From Pseudomonas protegens (GTDB lineage: Bacteria > Pseudomonadota > Gammaproteobacteria > Pseudomonadales > Pseudomonadaceae), in NCBI RefSeq assembly GCF_003732485.1, contig NZ_MOAK01000092.1, positions 180,382-236,940 of the forward strand: 56,559 bases of DNA. The letters are read 5' to 3'. The translations under genes were made by a program, and so were the position numbers. This document shows positions 41,925-54,108 of this stretch, in pieces; the stretch's first letter is position 1, and the number at the start of each line of letters is the position of its first letter. The notes beneath the pieces are model-generated. The model searched no databases. It was given only the letters and a program-made list of their open reading frames with translations, and was not told the DNA's origin.

Positions 41925-43334
41925 TTACTGCTGCTGCGGCCTGATCAGGTCGATGGAAATCATCTTGTGCATGCCACTGAGGGGCACCAGGCGCTTGATA
42001 TCCATCTGGTAGAAACCGGCCACCGGGCTGATGGACGCCGGCATGGCCGGGGTGCAGCCGGTCAGGCTGTAGAGGTTCATGTGGTCGGCATTGGGGTCGC
42101 CCACGGTGCCCTGACGCATGGACAGGCTGCAACGCAGACTGCCCTTGAGCCCCGGGCCGCCGTCACCCTGGACTTCCAGGCGCAACGGGCAGACACCCAT
42201 GCGTCGCCCACCCATCCAGGGGTCCTGGGCCTGCGGGCATTCCTGGTCGCCAACGGTGGCCATGACCTGGCCCACCAGCTGGCGCAGGTCTTTGTTCTGG
42301 TCGGGCCAGACTTCGCCGTTGTCGACCATGCGGTCCTTGATGAACAGCGTGTAGCGCACCGGGAAACCGACCTTGTTGCTGAGCATGAACGCGCCCTGGG
42401 AATAGGCCAGCTTGTCACCGGCCTGGCAACCGGCGCGATCGGTGACGGCAAACTCGGTGGTGTTGAGGTTCTTCATGTCGCTGCCGCCGTTGAACCTGAT
42501 CAGGCACTGGGCTTGCCGGCCGTCGCGGCAGCCGTTGTCCATCAGGCGCAGACCCTGGCCGACCACAGCGCTGTCGTCGATGACAAAGCCGTTGAAGTTG
42601 GTCATGTCGCTGGGCAGCACGCGGTTGACCCGCAAGTCGACGAGAAAGTCGCCGTTGGGCGCCAGCGAGGGTTCCAGGTTCATCGAGAAGCGTGCGTTGC
42701 ACTGCTGCTTCAGGGTCACCTTGAAATTCTGCACGTCCGGCAGGCCACCGATCATGCCGGCGGCTCCGAACGGCAGGCCGAGGACGCTGCCCAGGGTGGT
42801 CAGAATGCCCGAGACCATGACCTTGGTCTTGGCGTAGGCATCCAGCTCGTCGTTGGTCATGTTGCGCACTTGCGCGTCGCTGAAGTTTTTCGACTGATTC
42901 CAGTTCAAGCGGGTGGTGGAACGGATGGTCCCGCTGAGCCGGGCTTCGTCGCAGGCCCCACGCTCCTGGCAGAACTTGAGGTTGAAGCCCCAGTCCTTGC
43001 TGAAGATATCGAGGAAGTTGAACATCGGCTTGCTCAAGGCCATCACCAGCATCCCCTGCTGGCGCGCGCCGATGACCACGGGTCCCGACTCCAGGCCCTT
43101 GACGGTGGCGTAGCTGGGCACATCGACCGGGTACTTGCGCTCGAAGTCCGAGGAATTGACGTTGAAAGGCGGCTCGAAGGTAATGGGATAGTCGCCTTCA
43201 TTCTCGATCACCAGGGTGATGAAATCAGGCTCCGCCGCCTGGACCTCAAGACTTAGCGCGACCAATGGCAGGCCTAGCAGGCAGCTTGTCAGCAACGTTG
43301 TCTTGCAACGGGTCCAGAGTCGGGTTCTACGCAT
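41925..43334 (-). CDS. Exported protein of unknown function
   Basis: 469 residues from the ATG complement at 43332-43334. A signal peptide (about residues 1-34, TLLTSCLLGLPLVALSLEVQAAE) is clear. The mature part has about eight cysteines (e.g. LKFCQERGACD, NGCRDGRQAQC, VGDQECPQ), so several disulphides are likely in the periplasm or outside. It has beta-strand-like patterns and one hydrophobic stretch near residue 180-195. No family is recognised. It is followed by the KAP gene, which may share its operon. Confidence 0.72.
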   Translation of the reverse strand: MRRTRLWTRCKTTLLTSCLLGLPLVALSLEVQAAEPDFITLVIENEGDYPITFEPPFNVNSSDFERKYPVDVPSYATVKGLESGPVVIGARQQGMLVMALSKPMFNFLDIFSKDWGFNLKFCQERGACDEARLSGTIRSTTRLNWNQSKNFSDAQVRNMTNDELDAYAKTKVMVSGILTTLGSVLGLPFGAAGMIGGLPDVQNFKVTLKQQCNARFSMNLEPSLAPNGDFLVDLRVNRVLPSDMTNFNGFVIDDSAVVGQGLRLMDNGCRDGRQAQCLIRFNGGSDMKNLNTTEFAVTDRAGCQAGDKLAYSQGAFMLSNKVGFPVRYTLFIKDRMVDNGEVWPDQNKDLRQLVGQVMATVGDQECPQAQDPWMGGRRMGVCPLRLEVQGDGGPGLKGSLRCSLSMRQGTVGDPNADHMNLYSLTGCTPAMPASISPVAGFYQMDIKRLVPLSGMHKMISIDLIRPQQQ

Positions 43335-43423
43335 CGCCAATCCGTGAGCATGAGTGAGGGGCGCTCACTTTAAATGCTTTATGGCTTATTGCCACCCCTC
43401 CCTCTGCTTATTCCGGATCGGCG

Positions 43424-44143
43424 TCAGCCTCCCCACTCGGCCGATGGCAGCCCCACTTCACAGGCCACCTCCCAACCCAGTTTGTGTTGCACCTTGAACA
43501 GTTCAGCGTCGTTGCGAATCCCCAGCTTTCTGAAGGCCGCCTGTTTCTGGCCACTGATGGTCTTGATGCTGCGGGAGAACTTGCTGGCGATCTGGGTGAT
43601 TCGCTGGCCATTCAACACACAGCGCAGGACTTCACTCTCTTTAGGCGAAAGCAGTGACGAGCCCCCCCCTTGCGATAGGCCTGAGCTTGGGGTTTCACTG
43701 GTCAATTTCACCCGACCCATTTCAAAAGCCATCAACGACGACAGATAGATGCCTTCGGACATCACTGCGCGAATGGCCGGGACCAGGTCTTCCAGGGGCT
43801 GTGACTTGCCCAGAAAACCATTGGCTCCGGTATCGATGATCTGTTTGACAAAAAACGGCGTCTCGGTGGCCGAGGAAACCAGGATCTGCAATTGCGGATA
43901 CTTGTTACGTAGCAGGCGGATCAAGCGCAAGCCGTCCAGGTCACCTTCGCCGAGCTGATAGTCGAGTATCAATAGATCCAGCTCGGTGTAACGCAAGGCC
44001 GACATCAATTCAGTGCTACTGGCATAAAGACCGATTACGGTCAGGTCAGCTACCTCTTCCATGTGTAACTGCAAGGCCATGCGGATCAGCGCGTGGTCGT
44101 CCAGTACCGCGATGCGTATTGGCCGATTCAGGGGGCGCGACAT
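43424..44143 (-). CDS. Response regulator with LuxR-type HTH (BvgA/RocA-like)
   Basis: 239 residues. The receiver has acidic Asp15-Asp16 and phospho-acceptor Asp61 in LLILDYQLGEGDLDG, with Lys in FLGKSQPL. The C-terminal HTH is LSPKESEVLRCVLNGQRITQIASKFSRSIKTISGQKQAAFRKLGIRN. A Ser/Gly-rich linker joins them. It has the layout of BvgA, EvgA or RocA1 and is close to the BvgS-like kinase gene on the opposite strand, which may be its partner. Fimbrial genes of this kind are often its targets elsewhere, but this is inference. Confidence 0.9.
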   Translation of the reverse strand: MSRPLNRPIRIAVLDDHALIRMALQLHMEEVADLTVIGLYASSTELMSALRYTELDLLILDYQLGEGDLDGLRLIRLLRNKYPQLQILVSSATETPFFVKQIIDTGANGFLGKSQPLEDLVPAIRAVMSEGIYLSSLMAFEMGRVKLTSETPSSGLSQGGGSSLLSPKESEVLRCVLNGQRITQIASKFSRSIKTISGQKQAAFRKLGIRNDAELFKVQHKLGWEVACEVGLPSAEWGG

Positions 44144-44275
44144 AGTTCCTCCGAGGCGTTTGAGTCTGTGCCGAATACTCTAACGAGTTTACTGGCCAGG
44201 CAGATACAAGATACGTCTCGATACGAGGCAAGAGCGTTCTTGAATCTCCAGCATCGCTGCACCTCGCAGCCAGGG

Positions 44276-44674
44276 TCATGAGAGGCCTGTATATTCGCAG
44301 TAACGCTCTCCTCGCCCCACAGCCAGTATTGCCTCGGCATACGCTTGCAGCGGCTGGGTCTTGTACAACACGCCATGAGCGCCACGAGCCAGCAGTAAAC
44401 TGGTGGCCACTGCATGGGGATGGTTCAACAGGGCCAGAATCTTCAGCCTGGGGTACTTCTGACTCAGGGCCTCGACACACTGACTAGGATCCTGATCGAT
44501 GAGGTGACCGACCAGTAGTACGTCGAGCCGGTCCTGCCGGACCGAATCCAGGATGCCTTCGGCATTGTTGTAGACGCCAGCCAGTGCCAACTGCGGTTGA
44601 CCCGCTACGTGCTTGCACAAGCCGTACCGAACAATCGCATGCTGTTCCAGTACCCCAACCCTTATTTTCAGCAT
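44276..44674 (-). CDS. Stand-alone receiver-like protein lacking the phospho-acceptor
   Basis: 132 residues shaped like a receiver domain: VGVLEQHAIVRYGL at the start, LDVLLVGHLID in the middle and VLYKTQPLQ with the conserved Lys. The position of the phospho-Asp is Gly56, and the acidic pair is reduced to Glu10-Gln11. It therefore cannot be phosphorylated in the usual way. It lacks an HTH. It may be an allosteric or inhibitory pseudo-receiver, or a decaying paralogue of its two neighbours. It is codirectional with the response regulator downstream. Confidence 0.75.
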   Translation of the reverse strand: MLKIRVGVLEQHAIVRYGLCKHVAGQPQLALAGVYNNAEGILDSVRQDRLDVLLVGHLIDQDPSQCVEALSQKYPRLKILALLNHPHAVATSLLLARGAHGVLYKTQPLQAYAEAILAVGRGERYCEYTGLS

Positions 44675-45086
44675 TCGCCAGCCCCGCCAGTTTGCCTATA
44701 GCCTGCGGCGGGCCTGACTAGTGATCACTGAAAGACCGCTCTCAAACGCCACAGATGCATCCGTGAATCGTTGAGCAGACTAGATAAACCGACGGAATCA
44801 AGCTTTAGGAATTGTCTTGAAATGCTCCAGGCGGAGGCAAACTCGCAGCAAGACCACTGTGGCAGCGACAGGTCGGCCACAAGCAAGAATTCTCTCGGAT
44901 ATACCCAAGGCAACTCCCGCATGATCGACAGTAATATCCTAGTGACCACCAAGGGCTTATCCGGCATTATTTTCAGAAATTAACCGGGCTTTTTAGGAGA
45001 GATCCCAGATACATCCGATTTTCATTTAATCGCTAAAAGATGTTGGTCCCTTAACACTTCGATATTTCGATTCTGGATAACCAGGC
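44675..45086. promoter_or_regulatory. Divergent control region of the two-component genes
   Basis: 412 bp between the pseudo-receiver and the BvgA-like gene. No supported gene; short frames here lack features. It is AT-rich near 44985-45080, where promoters of the rightward response-regulator/kinase pair likely sit. I see no clear repeats. Confidence 0.45.
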
Positions 45087-45713
45087 ATGAACAAAAATGT
45101 ACTGATCGTTGATGATCACCCGGTGGTCTGTGAAGCCATTCGGCAGACCCTGGAAGGCCAGGGTTACACCATTGTTGGAGAGACACCGGACGGAATCAGC
45201 GCCCTGGGCATGATCGAGGCGCTCAAACCGGAAGTGGTGATCCTGGATGTCAGTCTGGAAAAAATGGACGGTCTCACGGTACTCAAACGCATTGCCCTGG
45301 CGAATTTTGATGTACGTGTCCTGGTTTTTACCGCGCAGTCTGTCGATACCTATGCAATGCGTTGCCTGCAGGCCGGTGCCAGTGGTTTTGTCAGCAAGAA
45401 CGAACCCCTCAGCAAGCTCCTCAAGGCCGTCGATACCATTATCGAGGGCTATGTGTTCTTCCCCAAGAAATCCATGCCCTTGCTGGATACCGAGGGCTAT
45501 AAAAACGGCAGCGACATGTTGCGGGTGCTGACCAACCGTGAAATGGAAATTCTCAAGCTACTGGCTGAGGGCCTGACCAACCTTGAGATTGCCGAGAAAC
45601 TGCACCTGAGCAACAAGACCGTCAGCGGTCATAAAATCAACATTCTGAGCAAACTTGGCGTAACTTCAGTGGTGGATCTGGTCAATATTGCCAGACAGAA
45701 CAATATCGTCTGA
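45087..45713 (+). CDS. Response regulator with LuxR-type HTH (BvgA/EvgA-like)
   Basis: 208 residues. The receiver shows Asp9-Asp10, phospho-Asp54 in VILDVSLEKMDG and Lys104 in VSKNEP. The HTH is LTNREMEILKLLAEGLTNLEIAEKLHLSNKTVSGHKINILSKLGV. It lies directly upstream of the BvgS-like kinase and is most probably phosphorylated by it. It matches BvgA-type proteins of about 210 residues. Confidence 0.93.
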   Translation: MNKNVLIVDDHPVVCEAIRQTLEGQGYTIVGETPDGISALGMIEALKPEVVILDVSLEKMDGLTVLKRIALANFDVRVLVFTAQSVDTYAMRCLQAGASGFVSKNEPLSKLLKAVDTIIEGYVFFPKKSMPLLDTEGYKNGSDMLRVLTNREMEILKLLAEGLTNLEIAEKLHLSNKTVSGHKINILSKLGVTSVVDLVNIARQNNIV

Positions 45714-45723
45714 GCATCCCGAC

Positions 45724-48700
45724 TTGAAATCATTGACGTGCATTCTGCTCTCTGTGCTGATGACGCCCTTGCTCACAACACCGCTTTGCGCCCAGGACTC
45801 GGAGATCAAGATACATGCCCTTCAGCCACTGGAGTTTCTCAAGCTGAGCCTCAGCGATCAGGAGCAGACCTGGTTGCGACACAAGCAGTCACTGGTGGTA
45901 GGGGTCGTTGAGCGGGACTCCCCTCCCTACCATGAGATCAATGAACGCCAAGAACTGGAAGGAATTAGCGCCGACTACCTGGCGGCGCTGCAGCGAGAAC
46001 TCGCGACGCCGATTAGGGTTCAAACCTACCCTTCGGCAGAAGATGCCTACCGGGCACTGTTCCTGGGTCAGATCGACATGGTGGATAACACCACCCAGGA
46101 CGAGGCCAACCACTATCAGATGGCGCTAAGTCCGTTATACGCCGTCACAGAACTGGCACTGTTTACCGAAAGCGGGGATTTAAACGACTACAGCAGTAAC
46201 CTCGACCTGACCACTACCCGAATTGCCGCTACCCGGGGCATGGCGCTGGAACTCTATCAGCGTACAGGCGGGCAAGGTCCGATCACTTTGTATGAATCCT
46301 CCCTGGCAGCCATGGCTTCGGTTCTCGATGGCGAGTCGGATGCCTACCTTGGAGATACCCTGTCCACCCGTTATCTATCCAGCCAACTGTTCAGCAGCCA
46401 ACTGGTCGTCAACATCAGCAGACTGAGACCGGAAATCCGCGTCGGGTTCGCCGTTGCCCAAGGTAATGCCCCCTTGCGCGGCCTGCTCGATAGGGCACTG
46501 GGTAGCCTTACACACTGCCAGATAGCCAGCGCTCTAGCCCTCTGGGGAGGCGACCAGACCTGTGGTCCGAGTAGTTTTCGCACAAACCTGAATGCTGCCG
46601 AGCGCGATTGGCTGGATAACACGCCGCCGGTGCGGGTGGTGATCAGCGAAGACTTGGCGCCCTACGCCTTTTTCAATCCCCGGGGGCGTTTCAACGGTAT
46701 TGCCTCAAGCCTTTTAGAAATCATTCGGCGCAAGAGCGGTCTGCGCTTCGAAATACTGAGAGTCCCCTCTGTCCACGACGCTGATACCTGGTTGCACGAC
46801 GGGCGTGCGGACCTCAGTGTGCTGACCCATATCGGCCCCCACCAAAGAGCACTGGCATTCACTCGCGCCTTCGTCACCACGCCTTATGTGATCGTGCGAC
46901 GCAAGGATGCCGCGCTGCTGATGCTCAACAGTTACACCAGCGGCAAGGTCGCCACTGCCAACGGTTATCTACAACGGGATCTGCTAAGCCGCACCTACCC
47001 AAACCTGCAGATAGAGGAAACCCGGACCATTGCCGAAGCCTTCAACCGGGTCCGCACTGGCAGAGTGGACTACGCCTTGGCCCCAGCCAATCTGGCGCGC
47101 TATTACCTGTCCTACAAATATGAGAACGACCTGAAGATCAACGGCATCATTTCCGGGCAAGAGGCCCAGATAGCCTTCGCAGCACCCGAGACCAAAGCGC
47201 TGCTGATCTCGGTCCTGGACAAAGCCTTGGCTCAGATCGGCCCTCAGGAAAAGCTGCAGCTCATCGACCGCTGGCGCGCCAACTCGGCCACCGATGACAA
47301 ATATTGGGAGGGCACGACGTCGTTCATCTGGAAAACCCTGGCTACCTTGTGCGTGATGCTGCTACTGGCCGCCTGGGGGATCATCAGCCAACGCCGGCGA
47401 ATCATTCGCAAGCACTCCGACTTGCAACAGCGCCAGCTACTGCTGGATCAACTGCGGGCCGCCAAGGAGTCCGCAGAAAAAGCCAGCCGCAGCAAGAGCG
47501 TGTTCCTGGCCACCATGAGCCATGAGATCCGTACCCCCCTCAATGCCATCATCGGCATGCTGGAGCTGGTGCTGACTCGCAGAAAAAACATCGCCCTGAA
47601 TAACCAATCGGTGCATATCGCCTATGAGTCGGCCCAGGATCTACTGGCCCTGATTGGCGATATTCTCGACATCTCGCGAATAGAGTCCGGCAATCTGACT
47701 TTGCGTCCGGAGATCGCCAACCTCAAGGAGCTGATCGAGACCGTCGCCAAGGTATTCCAGGGACTGGCCCGGCAAAAGGACCTGTGTATCCAAGTGGAGC
47801 TGGACGCTCTGGCCAGCGAGCAAGTGTGGATCGACGGCCTGAAGTTCAAACAGATTCTCTCCAACCTGATGAGCAATGCGATCAAATTCACCGAGCGGGG
47901 CGGCATCCGCATTCGTTGCCTGATCGAGGATAGCGATGAGCGCTCGCTGGCCTTGCGTGTCAGTGTGATCGACACCGGTCCAGGCATTGCACCCTCTCAA
48001 TTGGAAAAGGTGTTCACTCCCTTCTTCGAGATCGACAGTGCGATCAACAACCCCAACACCGGTTCCGGGCTGGGCCTGTCCATCAGTCACTCCCTGAGTA
48101 CCCTGATGGACGGCAGCCTGATCGTTCAGAGCGAGCTGGGGGTCGGTACCACCATCACGTTCAGCGCGCGCTTCGAGCGAGTCAGCAAAGAACCCGGGGA
48201 ACTGCTCGAGCAGCCGCAGCAGAGCCGGTCCAGCACGCTGGACCAGGCACTCACGGTGCTGATCGTCGAAGACCATCTGCCCAGCCAGTACCTGCTGGAT
48301 CAGCAACTCCACTACCTGGGACATGACGTGCTGATCGCCAGCAACGGCCTGGAAGGCCTGGCCATGTGGCAGGAGCATGACATCGACATCATCATCACCG
48401 ATTGCAACATGCCGGAGATGAGCGGCCACGACATGACCCAGGCAATCCGTCGCATGGAAGGTCAATTGGGGGTACGCCCCTGCATCATTGTCGGCCTCAC
48501 CGCCGGGGCCCTGCGCGAAGAACAGGAACGCTGCCTGGCCTCGGGCATGAACAGTGCCCTGGCCAAGCCGGTCAATCTGGCGGGATTGAACCGGGTCATT
48601 CCCATGTTCAACCGGGCTCCCGAGGCTGAGGAAGTGCCAATGCCGGGGGGGGATGGTCATATCCGGAACGCCATGGCCAAGCATGTGATCAGCAGTAATG

Positions 48701-48939
48701 TCCAGGAACTGCAAGCCTTGAGCCTGGCCATGGCCGAGAACAATCGTCCGGCCCTGGGCGCCATTGCCCACAAGCTCAAAAGCACCGCCTACCTGCTCGA
48801 CATGCAGGCTCTGCTGGAGTTGTGCGAGAGCCTGGAGGCACTGCTTGCCAGCAACGCCCAGCAACAGCAAGTCAACCATGCCGTGACTCGCCTGGAACAG
48901 GCACTGCAAGCGCTGAATCAATCATTGCAATCACCCTGA
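45724..48939 (+). CDS. BvgS/EvgS-like hybrid sensor histidine kinase
   Basis: 1071 residues if started at the TTG at 45724, giving signal peptide [24 protein letters not shown]; the frame opens further upstream at 45688, overlapping the previous gene. Two periplasmic SBP_bac_3 (Venus flytrap) domains cover about 35-280 and 290-520. A transmembrane helix is near 530-553. The HisKA H-box [10 protein letters not shown] has His600; HATPase N, G1 and G2 boxes follow. A receiver has phospho-Asp893 in TDCNMPEM, and an Hpt domain has His1016 in AHKLKS. This is the full phosphorelay His-Asp-His-Asp plan of BvgS. Its ligand is unknown. Confidence 0.93.
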   Translation: MKSLTCILLSVLMTPLLTTPLCAQDSEIKIHALQPLEFLKLSLSDQEQTWLRHKQSLVVGVVERDSPPYHEINERQELEGISADYLAALQRELATPIRVQTYPSAEDAYRALFLGQIDMVDNTTQDEANHYQMALSPLYAVTELALFTESGDLNDYSSNLDLTTTRIAATRGMALELYQRTGGQGPITLYESSLAAMASVLDGESDAYLGDTLSTRYLSSQLFSSQLVVNISRLRPEIRVGFAVAQGNAPLRGLLDRALGSLTHCQIASALALWGGDQTCGPSSFRTNLNAAERDWLDNTPPVRVVISEDLAPYAFFNPRGRFNGIASSLLEIIRRKSGLRFEILRVPSVHDADTWLHDGRADLSVLTHIGPHQRALAFTRAFVTTPYVIVRRKDAALLMLNSYTSGKVATANGYLQRDLLSRTYPNLQIEETRTIAEAFNRVRTGRVDYALAPANLARYYLSYKYENDLKINGIISGQEAQIAFAAPETKALLISVLDKALAQIGPQEKLQLIDRWRANSATDDKYWEGTTSFIWKTLATLCVMLLLAAWGIISQRRRIIRKHSDLQQRQLLLDQLRAAKESAEKASRSKSVFLATMSHEIRTPLNAIIGMLELVLTRRKNIALNNQSVHIAYESAQDLLALIGDILDISRIESGNLTLRPEIANLKELIETVAKVFQGLARQKDLCIQVELDALASEQVWIDGLKFKQILSNLMSNAIKFTERGGIRIRCLIEDSDERSLALRVSVIDTGPGIAPSQLEKVFTPFFEIDSAINNPNTGSGLGLSISHSLSTLMDGSLIVQSELGVGTTITFSARFERVSKEPGELLEQPQQSRSSTLDQALTVLIVEDHLPSQYLLDQQLHYLGHDVLIASNGLEGLAMWQEHDIDIIITDCNMPEMSGHDMTQAIRRMEGQLGVRPCIIVGLTAGALREEQERCLASGMNSALAKPVNLAGLNRVIPMFNRAPEAEEVPMPGGDGHIRNAMAKHVISSNVQELQALSLAMAENNRPALGAIAHKLKSTAYLLDMQALLELCESLEALLASNAQQQQVNHAVTRLEQALQALNQSLQSP

Positions 48940-49009
48940 GCCCAGGCTCGGTTGTTCTCGAGGATGCAGTTGAGCCTCGCATCGGCCCGACCTGGTTTGA
49001 AAAGACTTG

Positions 49010-49921
49010 CTAGATCACCTTGACTCGTCGCTTCAACGTCTCGCTGGGCAACTCCTTGAACAGCGCCCGGTAGCTGCTGGAGAAGCGTCCCAGGTGCCAG
49101 AACGACCAGTGCATCGCCACCTCGGCCACGGTGGTTTCGTTGGGACCGCGGCTGAGCAGTTCCCGGTGCGCGCTGTTGAGCCGGCGCAGGCGCAGCCATT
49201 GACTGGGGGCCATGCCGGTAAAGGCCTTGAAGGCACTCTGCAACTGGCGCAGGGAGACCCCGGCCACCTGGGACAGCTCCAGCAGGTTGAGGGTTTCTTC
49301 GGGGACGTCGGCGGCCCATTGCGCCACTCGCTGCATGATGCCCCGCTCCTCGTTGCGCCGTTGCAGGCCGCCCGGGTCCAGGCGCACGCAGGCGTTGTCG
49401 AGGATGTACAGGCAGTCGTCCAGCAATTGCTGAGTCAAGGCTTCGCGGCTGGGTGGGTCGAGGGTCTGGGACAAACGGGTCAAGGTGGAACTCAGCCAGC
49501 GGCAGAACAGGGCATTCTGCTGGTTGGTCAGCGGCGCCATGAACAGACCGTCCAGGCGCTCCACCCCCAGGCCCTGGCGCTGGACGAATTCGGGGCCGAA
49601 CACCACCGCCACTTCCTGGTAGTTCTCCGGGGTGATCCAGATGTTGCGGCTCTCGCCATTGAGCAGGTACAGGGCGTTGTCGCTGCGATCGAAACAGAAC
49701 GCCAGGGCGCCCTCGGGGGCGCTGAAATTCTGCTCGACCCGGGTGTTCATGCACTCCTCGTAGATCTCCACGCCCTGCAGGTCGAGGTAACGCACCAGGC
49801 CGTTGAAATGCCCGGGGGACATCTGCTGGTAGTGCTGGACCCAACCCGGGGTGGCACGGATCTGATCGGCGACATCGAAGGTGTTGAAGGCTTGGACCTG
49901 GAGCGGATTGGACGCTGTCAT
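49010..49921 (-). CDS. AraC-family regulator (EutR-like)
   Basis: 303 residues from the ATG complement at 49919-49921, with an AAGG ribosome-binding site. The C-terminal HTH pair is visible: LLELSQVAGVSLRQLQSAFKAFTGMAPSQWLRLRRL and VAEVAMHWSFWHLGRFSSSYRALF. The N-terminal part (about 1-180) is of the EutR type, without cupin. It is divergent from the polyamine catabolism operon, with an inverted repeat and a direct repeat in front of it, so it is the likely regulator of that operon. Confidence 0.92.
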   Translation of the reverse strand: MTASNPLQVQAFNTFDVADQIRATPGWVQHYQQMSPGHFNGLVRYLDLQGVEIYEECMNTRVEQNFSAPEGALAFCFDRSDNALYLLNGESRNIWITPENYQEVAVVFGPEFVQRQGLGVERLDGLFMAPLTNQQNALFCRWLSSTLTRLSQTLDPPSREALTQQLLDDCLYILDNACVRLDPGGLQRRNEERGIMQRVAQWAADVPEETLNLLELSQVAGVSLRQLQSAFKAFTGMAPSQWLRLRRLNSAHRELLSRGPNETTVAEVAMHWSFWHLGRFSSSYRALFKELPSETLKRRVKVI

Positions 49922-49932
49922 CGGGGGACCTT

Positions 49933-49959
49933 GCGCACTCTTTTGGTGCGCTTTGGTGC
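49933..49959. promoter_or_regulatory. Repeats in the AraC/PuuA-like divergent region
   Basis: GCGCAC-N7-GTGCGC (49933-49951) is a 6-bp inverted repeat. Overlapping it, TTTGGTGC occurs twice (49942-49949 and 49952-49959) with a 10-bp period, the direct-repeat style of AraC-family sites. It sits just upstream of the AraC gene. Confidence 0.5.
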
Positions 49960-50084
49960 TGCTTAAAGTGGATAGATGGAACAACAAGGCTCGCCCAAGA
50001 TAGTCGCCAATGCGCCGCAGGGGAAGCCTTGCCGGGATACTCCCGCTCACCTCGGTGCAGACAAAACCAATCATCGAGGTCTTT

Positions 50085-51443
50085 ATGAACGCCCCTTTCG
50101 ATCAGCTTTCCTCCTGGCTGAAAGATCACAAGATTACCGAAGTAGAGTGCGTGGTCAGCGACCTGACCGGCATTGCCCGCGGCAAGATCGCGCCCACCAA
50201 CAAGTTCCTGCACGAGCGCGGCATGCGCCTGCCGGAAAGTGTCCTGCTGCAAACGGTAACCGGGGATTTTGTCGACGACGACCTGTACTACGAACTGCTG
50301 GACCCGGCGGACATCGACATGGTCTGCCGCCCCGACTCGTCATCGATCTACCTGGTGCCCTGGGCCATCGAGCCCACGGCCATCGTCATCCACGACACCT
50401 TCGACAAGTTCGGCAACCCCATCGAGCTGTCGCCGCGCAACGTGCTGAAAAAAGTCCTGCAGCTCTACACCGACAAGGGTTGGCAGCCGATCGTCGCTCC
50501 GGAAATGGAGTTCTACCTGACCCAGCGCTGCGAAGACCCGGACCTGCCGCTCAAGGCGCCCCTGGGCCGTTCCGGCCGCGCGGAAAGCGGTCGCCAGTCG
50601 TTTTCCATCGATGCCGCCAACGAATTCGACCCGCTGTTCGAAGACGTCTACGACTGGTGCGAAGCCCAGGGCCTGGACCTGGACACGCTGATCCACGAAG
50701 ACGGCCCGGCGCAGATGGAGATCAATTTCCGTCACGGCGATGCCCTGGACCTGGCAGACCAGATCACCGTGTTCAAGCGCACCCTGCGCGAGGCGGCACT
50801 CAAGCACAACGTCACCGCCACCTTCATGGCCAAGCCGGTGGCCGACGAGCCCGGCAGCGCCATGCACCTGCACCAGAGCGTGGTGGACATTGCCACCGGC
50901 AAGCCGATCTTCGTCGATGCCGACGGCCAGAAGAGCCAGCTGTTCCTGCACCACATCGGCGGCCTGCAGAAATACATCCCCAAAGTGCTGCCGATGTTCG
51001 CCCCCAACGTCAACTCGTTCCGCCGCTTCCTGCCGGACACCTCGGCCCCGGTGAACGTCGAATGGGGCGAGGAAAACCGCACCGTCGGCCTGCGTGTGCC
51101 CACCGCCAGCCCCGATGCCATGCGCGTGGAGAACCGCCTGCCCGGCGCCGATGCCAATCCCTATCTGGCGATTGCCGCCAGCCTGCTGTGCGGCTACCTG
51201 GGCATGGTCGAGGGCATCGAGCCCAGCGCCGCGGTGGAAGGCCGGGCCTACGAGCGGCGCAACCTGCGCCTGCCGATCACCATCGAGGACGCCCTGGCCC
51301 ACATGGAGGATTGCCCGACCATCGAGCAATACCTGGGGCGCAAGTTCGTGCGCGGCTACGTGGCGGTCAAGCGGGCCGAACACGAGAACTTCAAGCGCGT
51401 GATCAGTTCCTGGGAGCGTGAGTTCCTGCTGCTCAGCGTCTGA
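50085..51443 (+). CDS. Gamma-glutamylputrescine synthetase (glutamine synthetase family)
   Basis: 452 residues from the ATG at 50085; an earlier in-frame start (50010) has no support. It has the glutamine synthetase III/PuuA-like order: SDLTGIARGK near the start, the catalytic APEMEFYL, AQMEINFRHGDALDLADQ, HLHQS and NVEWGEENRTVGLRVP. PuuA-type enzymes ligate glutamate to putrescine or other polyamines as the first catabolic step. It is followed by a polyamine-binding protein and a FAD oxidase gene, which strongly supports this role over glutamine synthesis. In Pseudomonas, SpuI/PauA paralogues differ in amine preference, which cannot be judged. Confidence 0.9.
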   Translation: MNAPFDQLSSWLKDHKITEVECVVSDLTGIARGKIAPTNKFLHERGMRLPESVLLQTVTGDFVDDDLYYELLDPADIDMVCRPDSSSIYLVPWAIEPTAIVIHDTFDKFGNPIELSPRNVLKKVLQLYTDKGWQPIVAPEMEFYLTQRCEDPDLPLKAPLGRSGRAESGRQSFSIDAANEFDPLFEDVYDWCEAQGLDLDTLIHEDGPAQMEINFRHGDALDLADQITVFKRTLREAALKHNVTATFMAKPVADEPGSAMHLHQSVVDIATGKPIFVDADGQKSQLFLHHIGGLQKYIPKVLPMFAPNVNSFRRFLPDTSAPVNVEWGEENRTVGLRVPTASPDAMRVENRLPGADANPYLAIAASLLCGYLGMVEGIEPSAAVEGRAYERRNLRLPITIEDALAHMEDCPTIEQYLGRKFVRGYVAVKRAEHENFKRVISSWEREFLLLSV

Positions 51444-53890
<2,447 letters not shown>

Positions 53891-53914
53891 CGCCCCACCC
53901 CGCACTGCACCACC

Positions 53915-53996
53915 GTAGGAGCCGGCTTGCCGGCGAAGAGGCCTTCGAATCCTGCACCGCCCCCGCCGACGCCTTCGCTGGCAAGCCAGCTCCTAC
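53915..53996. repeat. REPIN copy 1 (inverted REP pair)
   Basis: GTAGGAGCCGGCTTGCCGGC at the left end and the near-inverse GCTGGCAAGCCAGCTCCTAC at the right end frame an 82-bp element, a form widespread in Pseudomonas. It lies after the polyamine operon. Confidence 0.85.
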
Positions 53997-54014
53997 AACA
54001 ACACCCACCCTCCC

Positions 54015-54096
54015 GTAGGAGCCGGCTTGCCGGCGAAGAGGCCCTCGAATCCTGCATAGCCCCCGCCGACGCCTTCGCTGGCAAGGCAGCTCCTAC
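54015..54096. repeat. REPIN copy 2 (inverted REP pair)
   Basis: An 82-bp copy with the same left arm, and a right arm differing from copy 1 by one base (AAGGCAG for AAGCCAG). Copies are 100 bp apart start to start and nearly identical inside. Confidence 0.85.
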
Positions 54097-54108
54097 CCGC
54101 AGCGGGGC

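Noticed and set aside
44725..44983. Short frames in the 44.7-45.0 kb control region
   Set aside because: No RBS, no features, and they lie in a divergent promoter region.
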